NCBI RefSeq assembly: GCF_014803385.1
Contig: NZ_JACYFC010000009.1
Span: 1-41,956 of the forward strand
From: Marinomonas colpomeniae
GTDB lineage: Bacteria; Pseudomonadota; Gammaproteobacteria; Pseudomonadales; Marinomonadaceae
Length of the DNA: 41,956 nucleotides
Direction of reading: 5' to 3'
Numbering within the stretch: position 1 is the stretch's first letter; the number at the start of each line of letters is the position of its first letter. The notes under the pieces are model-generated. The model made no database searches. It saw only the letters and a list, made by a program, of their open reading frames with translations, and had not been told where the DNA came from. This document shows positions 28,061-37,290 of this stretch, in pieces. Position numbers and translations under genes: made by a program.

Positions 28061-28087
28061 ACACCAGCCTCGGCTGGTGTTTTTTTA
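28061..28087 (+). terminator. pgi intrinsic terminator
   Basis: A GC-rich stem ACACCAGC / GCTGGTGT with loop CCTCGG (or a tighter CTCG tetraloop), followed by seven T residues. Strong, and marks the end of the pcnB-folK-panBC-pgi transcript. Confidence 0.93.
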
Positions 28088-28153
28088 TATATAAGAATTA
28101 TTAATTTAACGAAAAGCAGTTTATATTTTATTAAACATAGACATGAGGTGAAA

Positions 28154-28801
28154 ATGGAGTCTTCAGATAAAGGATTATTTATTAAGATAATGGATCAAAA
28201 GCGTGTAGAAAGTTTTTTAGATGGTCAGGTTTACTTCAATACAGACAAGTTTTTTACCCAAATTGATAAAAACGATATAGTTCGATTTGACCCAAATGAA
28301 AATATTGATGAATCTCTACAAGTAAAGGAAGTTGCAATACAGAACCCAGAAAACGGTGAATATCTACCGATAGGCGGACTAATTAACCCTGTTAAAGTTA
28401 GATATGAAAGTAAAACTACATTAAACATTTTCTGTATTTATATTCATTTAGAAAAAAATGCATCTCATTTTGATGAGCGTAACCTTAGTTTTGGCCAATC
28501 TGCAGTGATAATAAATGATCCTGTACAATTCACTAAAAGAATTCACAACGCCGCAAATAAAATGTTATTAAATGTTGAGCAGCGCCCGATTGAATATGTA
28601 GATCCCAAAGAATATCATGGCACTATTGGACCCTTTAGAAAATATGACAACTTTAAGTATCAAAATGAATTTAGGTACCTACTATACCCAGGACAAGACA
28701 AACCAATCACACTTGAGATTGGTGACTTAAGAGATATATGCGTTGTAATAAATACCAAAGAAATTACCAATTGCGCATTATTACTTACCAAGAAAGCTTA
28801 A
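28154..28801 (+). CDS. Protein of unknown function in an AT-rich accessory patch
   Basis: A soluble 215-residue protein starting MESSDKGLFIKIMDQKRVES. The ATG at 28154 has GAGG five bases upstream; a GTG two codons earlier is less likely. I do not recognise a named family. Visible pattern: an N-terminal FLDGQVYFNTDKFFTQID, a central IYIHLEKN, and C-terminal FKYQNEFRYLLYPG...ITLEIGDLRDICVVI. This layout (G-x-hydrophobic-F/Y-N-T near the start; YQ-EFR with hydrophobic then IGDL near the end) recurs in unannotated single-gene accessory proteins I recall, but I cannot support a function. It is more AT-rich than its neighbours, monocistronic, and inserted between pgi and yjdM, consistent with horizontal gain. 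Confidence 0.75.
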   Translation: MESSDKGLFIKIMDQKRVESFLDGQVYFNTDKFFTQIDKNDIVRFDPNENIDESLQVKEVAIQNPENGEYLPIGGLINPVKVRYESKTTLNIFCIYIHLEKNASHFDERNLSFGQSAVIINDPVQFTKRIHNAANKMLLNVEQRPIEYVDPKEYHGTIGPFRKYDNFKYQNEFRYLLYPGQDKPITLEIGDLRDICVVINTKEITNCALLLTKKA

Positions 28802-28897
28802 TTAGCGGAGAACTTAACTACATTTTTGATTACTAACCCTCTTCATATCAGCGGAATAAAAGCGCTATTCAGCTCAAGGCTTAATACTAAGCCGTAT

Positions 28898-29236
28898 TCA
28901 AGCTTTCTTCACGAATTTCGCGGTGACCATCATTTCTCCAGCACCATCAACACGGCAATCCAGTTGGTGGTCTTTTTTATCAAATATTCGCTTTATCACG
29001 GCTTTAGTGCCAATTTTTAGTACTTGGGAGCTGCCTTTTATTTTTAGGTCTTTTATCAAGATTACTTTACCCCCTTCGGCGAGCAGTGTGCCGTTGGCGT
29101 CTTTGATCATCATCTCGTCTTCATCTGTGTCGATATTGTCTGGATTCCATTCATAAGCGCATTCTGGACAAACAAGGCTGGATTGATCTTGGTAAACATA
29201 TTCTGATTGACATTGTGGGCAAGGAGGAAAAGACAT
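28898..29236 (-). CDS. yjdM: YjdM/PhnA-family zinc-ribbon protein
   Basis: A 112-residue small protein of the YjdM (formerly PhnA) family. The N-terminal zinc ribbon PPCPQCQSEYVYQDQSSLVCPECAYEW provides CxxC...CxxC. The rest is the PhnA beta domain (KDANGTLLAEGGKVILIKDLKIKGSSQVLKIGT). Family knowledge: the protein was historically linked to phosphonate use because of neighbouring phn genes in E. coli, but a direct role is unproven. No phn genes lie here. The ATG at 29236 gives MSFPPCPQC as in relatives; seven more residues upstream are in frame. Confidence 0.9.
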   Translation of the reverse strand: MSFPPCPQCQSEYVYQDQSSLVCPECAYEWNPDNIDTDEDEMMIKDANGTLLAEGGKVILIKDLKIKGSSQVLKIGTKAVIKRIFDKKDHQLDCRVDGAGEMMVTAKFVKKA

Positions 29237-29427
29237 AATGATAAGGTTCTTCTGCAAAGTAGATTAACGATTTAGGCTGATAATACGCTTTTACCGCCGT
29301 ACTTTAATAGTATTTAAAGGTGTTAGGATGCTTTATATGCATTCTCTCGTACCAAGATTTCTGTCGCTTGGCATGATACATTGCCATTTCAATAGGTGAT
29401 TTCACTAAAACCTTCAATGAGACTCCC

Positions 29428-30321
29428 ATGATAGAAAAGCTTGAAATCAGTCACCTCAGAACATTAGATGCGCTATATCAGTTCGGTAATATTTCTGCTG
29501 CTGCGGAACATTTAGCGGTTTCTCAACAAGCGACGAGCCTTCAGCTTAAAAAGATAAGAGAGATTCTCGGAGATCAACTTTTCGTCCGAACAGGCCATGG
29601 CATGACGCCAACCCCTTACGCCAAACAAATCGAGCCACATATTCAAGACATATTGATTCGTATTAATAAAATCCCGCAACTTAATATAATTGAATCAGAC
29701 GAAATAGAAAGAACCATTTCAATAAGCGCAACGGACTACACTCAACAAATAATCATCGCAGATTTAATTAAAGAACTCAGGCAATATGCACCAAAGATTA
29801 AGGTTATCGTAACCAATATAGAGAGTGTCAACCTAACCAAAAGAATGCTTCAAGGCTCAATAGATATTGCCTTTACAACCAGCGCTTATGTCCCTGAAGG
29901 GTTAGTTTCAACGCCTTTATTTTTAGAAAAATATCTATGCGTATCTGCAAATAAAGACATAACGATTGATCGACCTTTGTCGTTAAAAGATCTCGTTAAA
30001 CACGACTTTATTATTGTATCTCCTGGTGTTGGCAGCTTTACAGGATCTGCCGATAGCTGGCTTGAACAACAAGGAGTACAACGCAATACTGTCCTATCTG
30101 CACCTTCGTTTTTCATAGCGAAAGAGTTTTTAAAACAATCAGAGATGGTAGGGTTTATTCCTTCTAGACTCATGCCATGCGAAGGGCTCATTGAGATTCC
30201 ATTAGAAAAATACCCTCCTGGATACCAAGTTGTTGCGGCTTATCATCCAAGTGCAAAACATGATCCTTTAATTCGCTGGATTCTCGATAGTATCTATAAG
30301 CGCTTTTCTAATAAATCATAA
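29428..30321 (+). CDS. LysR-family transcriptional regulator
   Basis: A 297-residue LysR-type regulator with the helix-turn-helix at residues 1-60 (LRTLDALYQFGNISAAAEHL, AVSQQATSLQLKKIREILGD) and the motif LFVRTGHGMTPTPYA. The effector domain begins near residue 90. It belongs to the NodD/PcpR-like or SyrM-like branch judged by the pattern after the HTH (FVRTG..M.PT..A); the branch assignment is tentative. A RidA-family gene lies 93 bp downstream on the same strand, and a RidA-type enamine deaminase is a plausible target. Its own promoter region (29258-29427) is shared with the divergent yjdM gene. Confidence 0.85.
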   Translation: MIEKLEISHLRTLDALYQFGNISAAAEHLAVSQQATSLQLKKIREILGDQLFVRTGHGMTPTPYAKQIEPHIQDILIRINKIPQLNIIESDEIERTISISATDYTQQIIIADLIKELRQYAPKIKVIVTNIESVNLTKRMLQGSIDIAFTTSAYVPEGLVSTPLFLEKYLCVSANKDITIDRPLSLKDLVKHDFIIVSPGVGSFTGSADSWLEQQGVQRNTVLSAPSFFIAKEFLKQSEMVGFIPSRLMPCEGLIEIPLEKYPPGYQVVAAYHPSAKHDPLIRWILDSIYKRFSNKS

Positions 30322-30414
30322 AACTCCTTGTATCAGTAACAAGGCTAGCTTGCTCGTCTAGAAAGACACTTACCTCTACTCTAGCGCCACTTTAAACACT
30401 AGATAGAGGTACAC

Positions 30415-30816
30415 ATGACTATTGAACGCATTAACCCAGCATCTTTATACGATGGAAAAGAAATAGGCATGTCACAGGCGACAATCGATACAGATACCGG
30501 CTTAATCTTTATATCAGGGCAAGTAGATTGGAACACTGATTCCCAAGCCAATCACAATGACATTGAGACGCAAACAATAAGGGCAACAGAAAATGTCATG
30601 ACCGTTTTGGCGGCGGCTAACTCATCTGTCGAGAACATTTTACAATTACGTGTTTATGTCCGTGGCGAGGCTGCAGATTATATGGAAATTATCATACCGA
30701 TTATTGCAAATACACTAGGCACATCACGCCCCGCTCTTACGGGTATCGGCGTCGCATCTTTGGCATCACCAGATACACTCATTGAAATAGAAGCGACAGC
30801 CAAAATCGCTAGATAA
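30415..30816 (+). CDS. RidA/YjgF-family protein
   Basis: A 133-residue RidA-superfamily (YjgF/YER057c/UK114) protein. Features are FISGQVDWNTDSQ near residue 38, TENVMTVLAAANSSVENIL near 62-80, the RVYVRG strand near residue 85 whose arginine corresponds to the substrate-carboxylate arginine of active RidA proteins, and RPALTGIGVASLASPDTLIE for the terminal strand. Archetypal RidA hydrolyses reactive enamines or imines from PLP enzymes. This one diverges from the RidA archetype (the usual terminal P-x-x-A-x-x-E pattern is altered), so it may be an Rid subgroup protein. GAGGT precedes the ATG by four bases. Confidence 0.85.
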   Translation: MTIERINPASLYDGKEIGMSQATIDTDTGLIFISGQVDWNTDSQANHNDIETQTIRATENVMTVLAAANSSVENILQLRVYVRGEAADYMEIIIPIIANTLGTSRPALTGIGVASLASPDTLIEIEATAKIAR

Positions 30817-30865
30817 TTATCCACATAAAGATAGCTAATTCCTTAAAAGTACAGGCTATCGTTAA

Positions 30866-30904
30866 CCAAGTGAGCCAAATAAATGGTTTATTCGACTCAC
30901 TTGG
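30866..30904. terminator. Large hairpin after the RidA-family gene
   Basis: The outer stem CCAAGTGAG 30866-30874 / CTCACTTGG 30896-30904 encloses an inner AATAAA / TTTATT stem around TGG. It starts about 50 bp after the RidA stop. It is followed by TATATTTAG rather than a clean T run, so it is a probable but imperfect terminator. Confidence 0.55.
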
Positions 30905-31063
30905 TATATTTAGATAAATATAATGAGGGTCATGAGAATTAGAGAGTAAAATCCGGCTAACCATGAAACACCCTTTTGGACAGTTTTAAATCAATCAACA
31001 GACGTTAATGAAATCGATTCTTATTTACAACATGTTAACGAAATTCAGTAATACCAGACATAA

Positions 31064-31095
31064 AAAAACCACGAGGCTTTCACATCGTGGTTTTT
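31064..31095 (-). terminator. greA intrinsic terminator
   Basis: A perfect 11-bp stem AAAAACCACGA / TCGTGGTTTTT with a ten-base loop lies 20 bp beyond the greA stop, with a T-run on the minus strand. It ends the carA-carB-greA transcript. Confidence 0.9.
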
Positions 31096-31114
31096 AGAAG
31101 AACACTCAACACCC

Positions 31115-31591
31115 TTATAGGTATTGCACTTTCTCGATTTCATACGTTGCTTCACCACTTGGGATTTTAACGACAACTTCGTCGCCTTCTTCTTTCCCAA
31201 TAATGGCTTTAGCAATTGGTGAAGCATAAGAGATTTTCTTAACCTTCACATCTGCTTCGTCGTCACCAACGATTTTATAAGTCACTGTGTCTTCAGTATC
31301 AACATTAAAAAGTGTGACGGTTGTACCGAAAATCACTTTAGAAGATGCCACTAATGCCTTTATGTCGATCACTTGTGAATCAGACAGCTTGCCTTCGATC
31401 TCTTTAATACGACCTTCAGCAAAACCCTGCTCTTCACGAGCAGCATGATATTCGGCATTCTCTTTTAAGTCGCCATGTTCACGTGCGGTTGCAATGTCTG
31501 CAATCACACGAGGACGAACTACAGTTTTAAGATGGTTTAGCTCGTCTCTTAGACGCTTTTCACCTTCTACTGTCATTGGTACTTTTTTCAT
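31115..31591 (-). CDS. greA: Transcription elongation factor GreA
   Basis: A 158-residue GreA. The N-terminal coiled coil (about residues 1-75) includes [20 protein letters not shown] and the tip [15 protein letters not shown], whose acidic residues activate RNA polymerase transcript cleavage. The C-terminal FKBP-like globular domain (about 80-158) contains [19 protein letters not shown]. It rescues backtracked polymerase. The start codon overlaps the carB stop by one base (TAATG), so it is coupled to carB. Association of greA with carAB is known from Pseudomonas. Confidence 0.97.
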   Translation of the reverse strand: MKKVPMTVEGEKRLRDELNHLKTVVRPRVIADIATAREHGDLKENAEYHAAREEQGFAEGRIKEIEGKLSDSQVIDIKALVASSKVIFGTTVTLFNVDTEDTVTYKIVGDDEADVKVKKISYASPIAKAIIGKEEGDEVVVKIPSGEATYEIEKVQYL

Positions 31592-34500
31592 TATTTCCCC
31601 TGGTGCAAATCTTGTAATCTTCTGACGGTAGTTTCACCAGTTAAGCAAATTGCCAAACTCGTCGCCTCTGCGCCAGTTAATGTTGTAGTGTAACAAACCT
31701 TGCGCTGTAATGCTGTACGACGAATAACAGAAGAGTCTGTAATGGCTTGCGTGCCTGACGTTGTATTAATGATGTAATCGATTTCGCCATTTTTCATCAT
31801 ATCTACAATGTGCGGACGTCCTTCAGTCACTTTATTAACCTTACGAACTTCAACGCCATTTTCTGTCAAGTATTTCGCCGTACCTTCTGACCCAACAAGA
31901 TCAAAACCTTGTTCAACCAGACGTTTAGCAACCGCAACCACACCTTTTTTGTCTACATCACGAACACTGATGAAAGCACGACCAGATGTTGGAAGCTCTG
32001 TTCCGCCACCTAACAAAGCCTTACCAAAGGCTTCAGCGAACGTATCGCCAACACCCATGACTTCGCCAGTCGATTTCATTTCAGGCCCAAGAATCGGATC
32101 AACACCTTGAAACTTGTTGAATGGGAAAACGGCTTCTTTCACACTGTAATAAGAAGGAATGATTTCACTGGTAAAACCAAGCTCTTCTAGTGTTTTACCA
32201 GACATCACTAAAGCCGCAACTTGCGCCAAAGAACGACCAATACATTTAGATACGAAAGGAACGGTACGTGATGCACGAGGGTTAACCTCGATCACGTAAA
32301 TTTCGCCATCTTGAACCGCTAACTGCGTATTCATTAAACCGATAACACCAAGCTCAAGAGCCATGTTTTTAATCATGTCACGAACTTGGTCTTGAATATC
32401 CGCAGACAATGAGTAAGGAGGCAAAGAACAAGCAGAGTCACCAGAGTGAACACCCGCTTGTTCGATATGCTGCATGATTCCGCCAATAACCACTTGGTGC
32501 CCATCAGAAACACAGTCGATATCAATTTCAATCGCGGCATTCAAGAAGTAATCAAGTAATACAGGGCTGTCATTAGACACTTTTACGGCTGTCGTCATAT
32601 AACGATTAAGGTCTTTCTCGTTATAAACGATTTCCATTGCACGTCCGCCCAATACATAAGAAGGACGAACCACAAGTGGATAACCAATTTCAGCAGCTTT
32701 AACAGATGCCTGCTCAACACTGCGAACTGTCGCGTTATGAGGCTGTTTGTAACCTAGGCGTTGGATCATGCTTTGGAAACGTTCACGGTCTTCTGCACGG
32801 TCAATCGATTCTGGCGTTGTACCTATGATTGGTACACCTTCATTTTGCAATGCACGTGCAATTTTCAGCGGCGTTTGACCACCAAATTGCACGATAACGC
32901 CTTTTGGCTTCTCTTTGCGAACGATTTCCAGCACATCTTCCAAGGTTACTGGCTCAAAATACAAACGATCAGATGTGTCGTAATCTGTTGATACAGTTTC
33001 AGGATTACAGTTCACCATGATGGTTTCGTAACCCGCTTCACGCAAGCCTAAAGCAGCGTGAACACAGCAGTAATCAAACTCGATACCTTGACCGATACGG
33101 TTTGGGCCACCACCTAGAATAATGATTTTATCTTTGTCTGTTGGCGCCGCTTCACATTCATCTTCGTAAGTCGAATACATGTAAGCTGTGTTTGTCGCGA
33201 ACTCTGCAGAACAGGTATCTACACGCTTATACACTGGGTGAACATTCATAAGGTAACGACGTTCACGCAACGATTTCTCAGTAACGTTCAACAAGGTAGC
33301 AAGACGAGAGTCAGAGAAGCCTTTACGTTTTAAACGACGAATTACGTCGTAATCTAAGTCAACTAAACCTTTATCCGCTAATGCGATTTCTTCTTTGATC
33401 AGATCTTCGATTTGCACTAAGAACCAATGATCAACACCTGTTGCAGCGTAAATTTCATCAATGGTCATACCAGAACGGAACGCATCACCAATGTACCAAA
33501 TACGATCTGAACCTGGGTTTTTAAGCTCATAAGACAGTTTGTCTTTGCTGTCTTCTTCAGAAAAATCCAACTGAGGGTTAAAACCATCCGCACCGACTTC
33601 TAGGCCACGCAATGCTTTTTGCAAAGACTCTTGGAAAGTACGGCCAATCGCCATCACTTCACCAACCGACTTCATTTGAGTCGTTAAGCGATCATTTGCT
33701 GTTGGGAATTTTTCAAACGTAAAACGAGGAATCTTAGTAACCACGTAGTCAATCGCAGGTTCAAAACTCGCTGGCATTTGACCGCCAGTAATGTCGTTTT
33801 GCAATTCATCCAATGTGTAACCAATAGCCAATTTTGCAGCGATCTTAGCGATAGGGAAACCAGTCGCTTTCGATGCCAAGGCAGATGAACGAGACACACG
33901 TGGGTTCATCTCGATAACAACAAGACGACCTGTTTTTGGATCCATACCGAACTGTACGTTTGAACCACCTGTTTCAACACCAATTTCACGCAATACCGCC
34001 AAAGAAGCGTTACGCATGATTTGATATTCTTTGTCTGTCAGCGTTTGTGCTGGCGCAACAGTAATAGAGTCACCTGTGTGAACACCCATCGCATCGAAGT
34101 TTTCAATCGCACAAACAATGATGCAGTTGTCGTTTTTGTCACGCACAACTTCCATCTCGTACTCTTTCCAACCGATCAAAGATTCATCGATTAGCAATTC
34201 GTTGGTTGGAGACAAATCCAAACCACGTGTACAAATTTCTTCAAACTCTTCCATGTTGTATGCAATACCACCACCGGTACCGCCCATGGTGAAAGAAGGA
34301 CGAATGATACAAGGGAAACCTAAGTCAGCTTGTACTTCTTTTGCTTCTTCCATTGTGTGTGCAATACCAGCACGTGGACATTCAAGGCCAATGGCTTTCA
34401 TTGCTTTATCGAAACGGTTACGGTCTTCCGCTTTATCTATAGCGTCTGCGGTCGCACCGATCATTTCAACATTATACTTTTCTAGAACACCGTGACGCTC

Positions 34501-34806
34501 AAGATCCAATGCACAGTTAAGGGCAGTTTGACCACCCATCGTTGGCAGAACCGCATCTGGGCGTTCTTTTTCGATGATTTTTTCGACCGTTTTCCAATCG
34601 ATTGGCTCAATGTAAGTAGAGTCAGCCATCGCAGGGTCAGTCATTATTGTTGCTGGGTTCGAATTCACCAGAATAACGCGAAAGCCTTCTTCACGAAGAG
34701 CTTTACAGGCTTGAGCACCTGAGTAATCGAATTCACAAGCCTGACCGATAACAATTGGGCCAGCACCTAAAATCAAGACGCTTTTTATGTCAGTACGCTT
34801 TGGCAT
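31591..34806 (-). CDS. carB: Carbamoyl-phosphate synthase large subunit
   Basis: A 1071-residue CarB (E. coli 1073) with two homologous ATP-grasp halves. The first opens with [24 protein letters not shown] and has [10 protein letters not shown] near 128 and [16 protein letters not shown] near 305. The second opens with [20 protein letters not shown] near 557 and has [10 protein letters not shown] near 675. The C-terminal MGS-like allosteric domain (about 935-1071) includes [13 protein letters not shown] and INTTSGTQA. It makes carbamoyl phosphate for arginine and pyrimidines using ammonia from CarA. It lies 24 bp downstream of carA with no intervening gene, unlike the carA-orf-carB order reported in P. 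aeruginosa. Confidence 0.98.
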   Translation of the reverse strand: MPKRTDIKSVLILGAGPIVIGQACEFDYSGAQACKALREEGFRVILVNSNPATIMTDPAMADSTYIEPIDWKTVEKIIEKERPDAVLPTMGGQTALNCALDLERHGVLEKYNVEMIGATADAIDKAEDRNRFDKAMKAIGLECPRAGIAHTMEEAKEVQADLGFPCIIRPSFTMGGTGGGIAYNMEEFEEICTRGLDLSPTNELLIDESLIGWKEYEMEVVRDKNDNCIIVCAIENFDAMGVHTGDSITVAPAQTLTDKEYQIMRNASLAVLREIGVETGGSNVQFGMDPKTGRLVVIEMNPRVSRSSALASKATGFPIAKIAAKLAIGYTLDELQNDITGGQMPASFEPAIDYVVTKIPRFTFEKFPTANDRLTTQMKSVGEVMAIGRTFQESLQKALRGLEVGADGFNPQLDFSEEDSKDKLSYELKNPGSDRIWYIGDAFRSGMTIDEIYAATGVDHWFLVQIEDLIKEEIALADKGLVDLDYDVIRRLKRKGFSDSRLATLLNVTEKSLRERRYLMNVHPVYKRVDTCSAEFATNTAYMYSTYEDECEAAPTDKDKIIILGGGPNRIGQGIEFDYCCVHAALGLREAGYETIMVNCNPETVSTDYDTSDRLYFEPVTLEDVLEIVRKEKPKGVIVQFGGQTPLKIARALQNEGVPIIGTTPESIDRAEDRERFQSMIQRLGYKQPHNATVRSVEQASVKAAEIGYPLVVRPSYVLGGRAMEIVYNEKDLNRYMTTAVKVSNDSPVLLDYFLNAAIEIDIDCVSDGHQVVIGGIMQHIEQAGVHSGDSACSLPPYSLSADIQDQVRDMIKNMALELGVIGLMNTQLAVQDGEIYVIEVNPRASRTVPFVSKCIGRSLAQVAALVMSGKTLEELGFTSEIIPSYYSVKEAVFPFNKFQGVDPILGPEMKSTGEVMGVGDTFAEAFGKALLGGGTELPTSGRAFISVRDVDKKGVVAVAKRLVEQGFDLVGSEGTAKYLTENGVEVRKVNKVTEGRPHIVDMMKNGEIDYIINTTSGTQAITDSSVIRRTALQRKVCYTTTLTGAEATSLAICLTGETTVRRLQDLHQGK

Positions 34807-34830
34807 AGTATTTTGCTCCGCTTCTTTATC

Positions 34831-35967
34831 TTAGGCTTTAGATGCTTTGATGTTTGCAATGAACTGGTCGAACAAAGGTGCTACATCGTGAGGACCAGGG
34901 CTCGCTTCAGGGTGACCTTGGAAGCTAAATGCGCTCTTATCCGTACGGGAAATACCTTGTAACGAACCATCAAACAATGATTTGTGCGTCATTACCAAGT
35001 TGGCAGGCAATGTTGCTTCATCTACCGCAAAACCGTGGTTTTGGCTGGTGATCATAACCGTGCCCTTTTCGATCGCTTGTACTGGATGGTTAGCACCGTG
35101 ATGACCGAATTTCATTTTCTTGGTTTTCGCACCAGACGCCAATGCTAAAAGTTGATGCCCAAGACAGATGCCGAATACTGGAATGTCTGTCTTAAGAATC
35201 TCGGCAATGGCTTCAATCGCATAATCACATGGCTCTGGATCACCAGGACCATTTGAAAGAAAGACACCATCTGGATTCAATGCAAGCACATCGCTTGCTG
35301 GTGTTTTAGCAGGAACCACTGATAAGCGACAACCGCGCTCAACCAACATGCGAAGAATATTACGCTTCACACCGTAGTCGTAGGCAACCACATGGAATTC
35401 TGAGCTGTCTGGCGTTGTATGACCTTTCACAAGATCCCAAGTAGATTCAGTCCACTCATACGCTTTATCGACAGTCACTTCTTTCGCAAGATCCATGCCT
35501 TTTAAGCCTGGAAAAGCACGCGCTGCGGCTAGAGCTTCGTCAACTCGATCAAACGCATCATCGCCTGCAATAATACAGCCAGCTTGAGCGCCTTTTTCAC
35601 GTAAAATACGTGTTAACTTACGAGTATCAATGTCAGCAATACCAACAACGTTTTTGCGTGTTAGAAAAGCATCTAGTGTTTCTTCTGAACGCCAGCTGCT
35701 TGCAACAATAGGTAGGTCACGAATGATCAAGCCTTCACACCATACATTGCTAGATTCGTCATCTTCAGAATTAATGCCAGTATTCCCGATATGGGGATAG
35801 GTCAAGGTGACCATTTGTCGAGCATAGGAAGGATCGGTAAGAATTTCTTGATAACCAGTCATCGAAGTATTAAATACTACTTCGGCGGTTGATGAGCCAT
35901 CAGCTCCGATAGATACACCTTTAAATACAGTGCCGTCTTCCAGAGCCAGAATCGCTGTTGTTGCCAA
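34831..35967 (-). CDS. carA: Carbamoyl-phosphate synthase small (glutaminase) subunit
   Basis: A 378-residue CarA. The N-terminal domain reads [13 protein letters not shown]...[20 protein letters not shown]. The class I glutaminase domain has the nucleophile motif [15 protein letters not shown] near residue 260 and the [11 protein letters not shown]is-Glu pair near 345. It hydrolyses glutamine and channels ammonia to CarB. I place the start at TTG 35967: GGGAGG lies exactly five bases upstream and the protein then begins [12 protein letters not shown], aligning with E. coli CarA, which also starts at TTG. The frame is open further upstream but crosses the leader terminator. See the regulatory entries at 36003 and 36118. 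Confidence 0.96.
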   Translation of the reverse strand: MATTAILALEDGTVFKGVSIGADGSSTAEVVFNTSMTGYQEILTDPSYARQMVTLTYPHIGNTGINSEDDESSNVWCEGLIIRDLPIVASSWRSEETLDAFLTRKNVVGIADIDTRKLTRILREKGAQAGCIIAGDDAFDRVDEALAAARAFPGLKGMDLAKEVTVDKAYEWTESTWDLVKGHTTPDSSEFHVVAYDYGVKRNILRMLVERGCRLSVVPAKTPASDVLALNPDGVFLSNGPGDPEPCDYAIEAIAEILKTDIPVFGICLGHQLLALASGAKTKKMKFGHHGANHPVQAIEKGTVMITSQNHGFAVDEATLPANLVMTHKSLFDGSLQGISRTDKSAFSFQGHPEASPGPHDVAPLFDQFIANIKASKA

Positions 35968-36002
35968 AGGAACCTCCCGTTTAGAGCCTAATTCAGGTTG
36001 CA

Positions 36003-36039
36003 AAAAAGCGAGACGAATCTTAGATCCATCTCGCTTTTT
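36003..36039 (-). terminator. Intrinsic terminator in the carA leader (candidate attenuator)
   Basis: A perfect 11-bp stem AAAAAGCGAGA / TCTCGCTTTTT with a 15-base loop; in the carA direction it ends in a run of T. It stands only about 35 bases before the carA start, too close to leave room for another ordinary promoter between them. The only good -10 visible is upstream of it (36118-36123). Transcripts from there must pass this terminator, suggesting attenuation. Confidence 0.7.
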
Positions 36040-36117
36040 AAAATTTGCGCTTTTGACGTCTTTTTACCGAAGCCTGTCCGATAATAATTACGTTCAAAAA
36101 ATCTGAGCAATTTTACT

Positions 36118-36123
36118 ATTATA
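36118..36123 (-). promoter_or_regulatory. Perfect -10 element (TATAAT) upstream of carA
   Basis: A TATAAT on the minus strand, about 150 bases before the carA start. No good -35 is present (best TTCTGG at 16-bp spacing), so an activator or extended contacts may be needed. The predicted leader, about 36111 to 35968, contains the terminator at 36003-36039. Confidence 0.45.
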
Positions 36124-36219
36124 CACTCCAAGCGTCCACCCAGAATCCCAAGTAAATGCCTAAATATAAGTCTATTTCACTGCTTTTTAATTGACTATTT
36201 AGTCAAGAATAAAGTTTCC

Positions 36220-36771
36220 TTAACAGAGCAAGCCGTCAGCTACTTTTTGTGCCGTTTCATAGCCTTCTAAATTACCCAAAACGGTCAATGCAAACACCAT
36301 CGCAGCCGCTGGACCTCGTCCAGTTAAAATATTGTCGTCCATCACAACAGGCTGATCAGAAATATATTCCGCGCCCGTTAAGCCGCCTTCAAACCCTGGA
36401 TAGCAGGTCGCTTGTTTCTCGACGACAAACCCATGAGTACCAAAAACAACCGCTGGTGATGCGCAAATTGCCGCAAGCAAAGCATCTTCTATATCATGTT
36501 TTTCTAAAATATCTATCAGCAACTCACAGTCACGTAAATGCTCAGCGCCCGGCATTCCGCCTGGCAACACCACTGCATCAAACATTTGGTCAGCCACGTC
36601 CGTCAACAAAACATCCGACTCTAGCTTGCAGCCATGCGCCATCTCAATCTGTTTTGTTTCATGCACGCTAGCTACCGTGACTTCTAGACCACCACGGCGT
36701 AATACATCAATAATAGTGATCGACTCAATGTCTTCATTACCGTTAGCAATAGGAACTAATACTTTCGTCAT
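36220..36771 (-). CDS. yajL: DJ-1/YajL-family protein
   Basis: A 183-residue DJ-1/PfpI-superfamily protein. The conserved oxidisable cysteine lies in the nucleophile elbow AAICASPAVVF (about residues 101-111), with a conserved glutamate near residue 14 in ANGNEDIESITIIDVL. MFDAVVLPGGMPGAEHLRD is the central strand signature. Family knowledge: YajL/DJ-1 proteins act in oxidative-stress protection; reported chaperone and deglycase activities are debated. AGGATG precedes the ATG. It lies 25 bp after rimI on the same strand and is probably co-transcribed with it. Confidence 0.9.
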   Translation of the reverse strand: MTKVLVPIANGNEDIESITIIDVLRRGGLEVTVASVHETKQIEMAHGCKLESDVLLTDVADQMFDAVVLPGGMPGAEHLRDCELLIDILEKHDIEDALLAAICASPAVVFGTHGFVVEKQATCYPGFEGGLTGAEYISDQPVVMDDNILTGRGPAAAMVFALTVLGNLEGYETAQKVADGLLC

Positions 36772-36796
36772 ACTCAGACATCCTCAAATATAAAAT

Positions 36797-37270
36797 TTAG
36801 ATCGTTAACGTAAACAAACAAGCCGCTTCATGACCTTGTTCTGTTTGATAATAATTTTTGCGCAGACCCACTTGCTCAAAGCCTAATGATTCATACAAGT
36901 TAATTGCGCTTAGGTTAGATTCTCGTACTTCTAACAAATATTCTGTTACACCAATTTTCTCAGAGTCATCTAACCATGCAGTCATCAGTTTTTTGGCTAG
37001 ACCTTGTCGACGTGCTGATACATTCACTAAGATCTGCTCTAATTCAGATTGATCAAAAACCTGAGATGCCGTGAGCCAACCGAGAATGCCACCATCTTCA
37101 TTCTCGTTGCTTTTCACCACCCAGCTCTTCCTCGTTTGCAAAGCATCTATTATTAATGACTCGCCCCAAGGATGAGGATTCGACGTTGCATCAAGATGAA
37201 CAATTGAAGACAAATCAGATTCAAGCGCGGGACGAATAAAAATAGAAGAACTCATAAGATGCGAAACCAT
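36797..37270 (-). CDS. rimI: Ribosomal protein bS18 alanine N-acetyltransferase
   Basis: A 157-residue GNAT acetyltransferase. Motif A, LVNVSARRQGLAKKLMTAWL (about residues 85-104), contains the acetyl-CoA-binding RxxGxA. LLEVRESNLSAINLYESLGFEQVGLRKNYY (about 115-145) is the RimI signature. PHPWGESLI near residue 33 is also typical. It acetylates the N-terminus of ribosomal protein S18. The ATG at 37270 has GGAG just upstream, rather close; ATG 37255 in the same frame is an alternative. The HolD-like gene lies 20 bp upstream, matching the holD-rimI order of E. coli. Confidence 0.92.
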   Translation of the reverse strand: MVSHLMSSSIFIRPALESDLSSIVHLDATSNPHPWGESLIIDALQTRKSWVVKSNENEDGGILGWLTASQVFDQSELEQILVNVSARRQGLAKKLMTAWLDDSEKIGVTEYLLEVRESNLSAINLYESLGFEQVGLRKNYYQTEQGHEAACLFTLTI

Positions 37271-37290
37271 AGACTCCAGTAACCTAATGA

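Noticed and set aside
28878..28893. GGCTTA-ATAC-TAAGCC hairpin near the 3' end of yjdM as a terminator.
   Set aside because: The stem is short and neither strand has a following T-tract, so I do not list it as a terminator.
29368..29385. A TTGGCATGATACATTGCC sequence resembling a sigma-54 promoter upstream of the third lysR gene.
   Set aside because: The spacing between the GG and GC elements is one base too long, which normally abolishes sigma-54 recognition.
36191..36206. TTGACT-ATTT-AGTCAA dyad after yajL as a terminator or -35 element.
   Set aside because: It has no T-tract for a terminator, and no -10 at a suitable distance on either strand.
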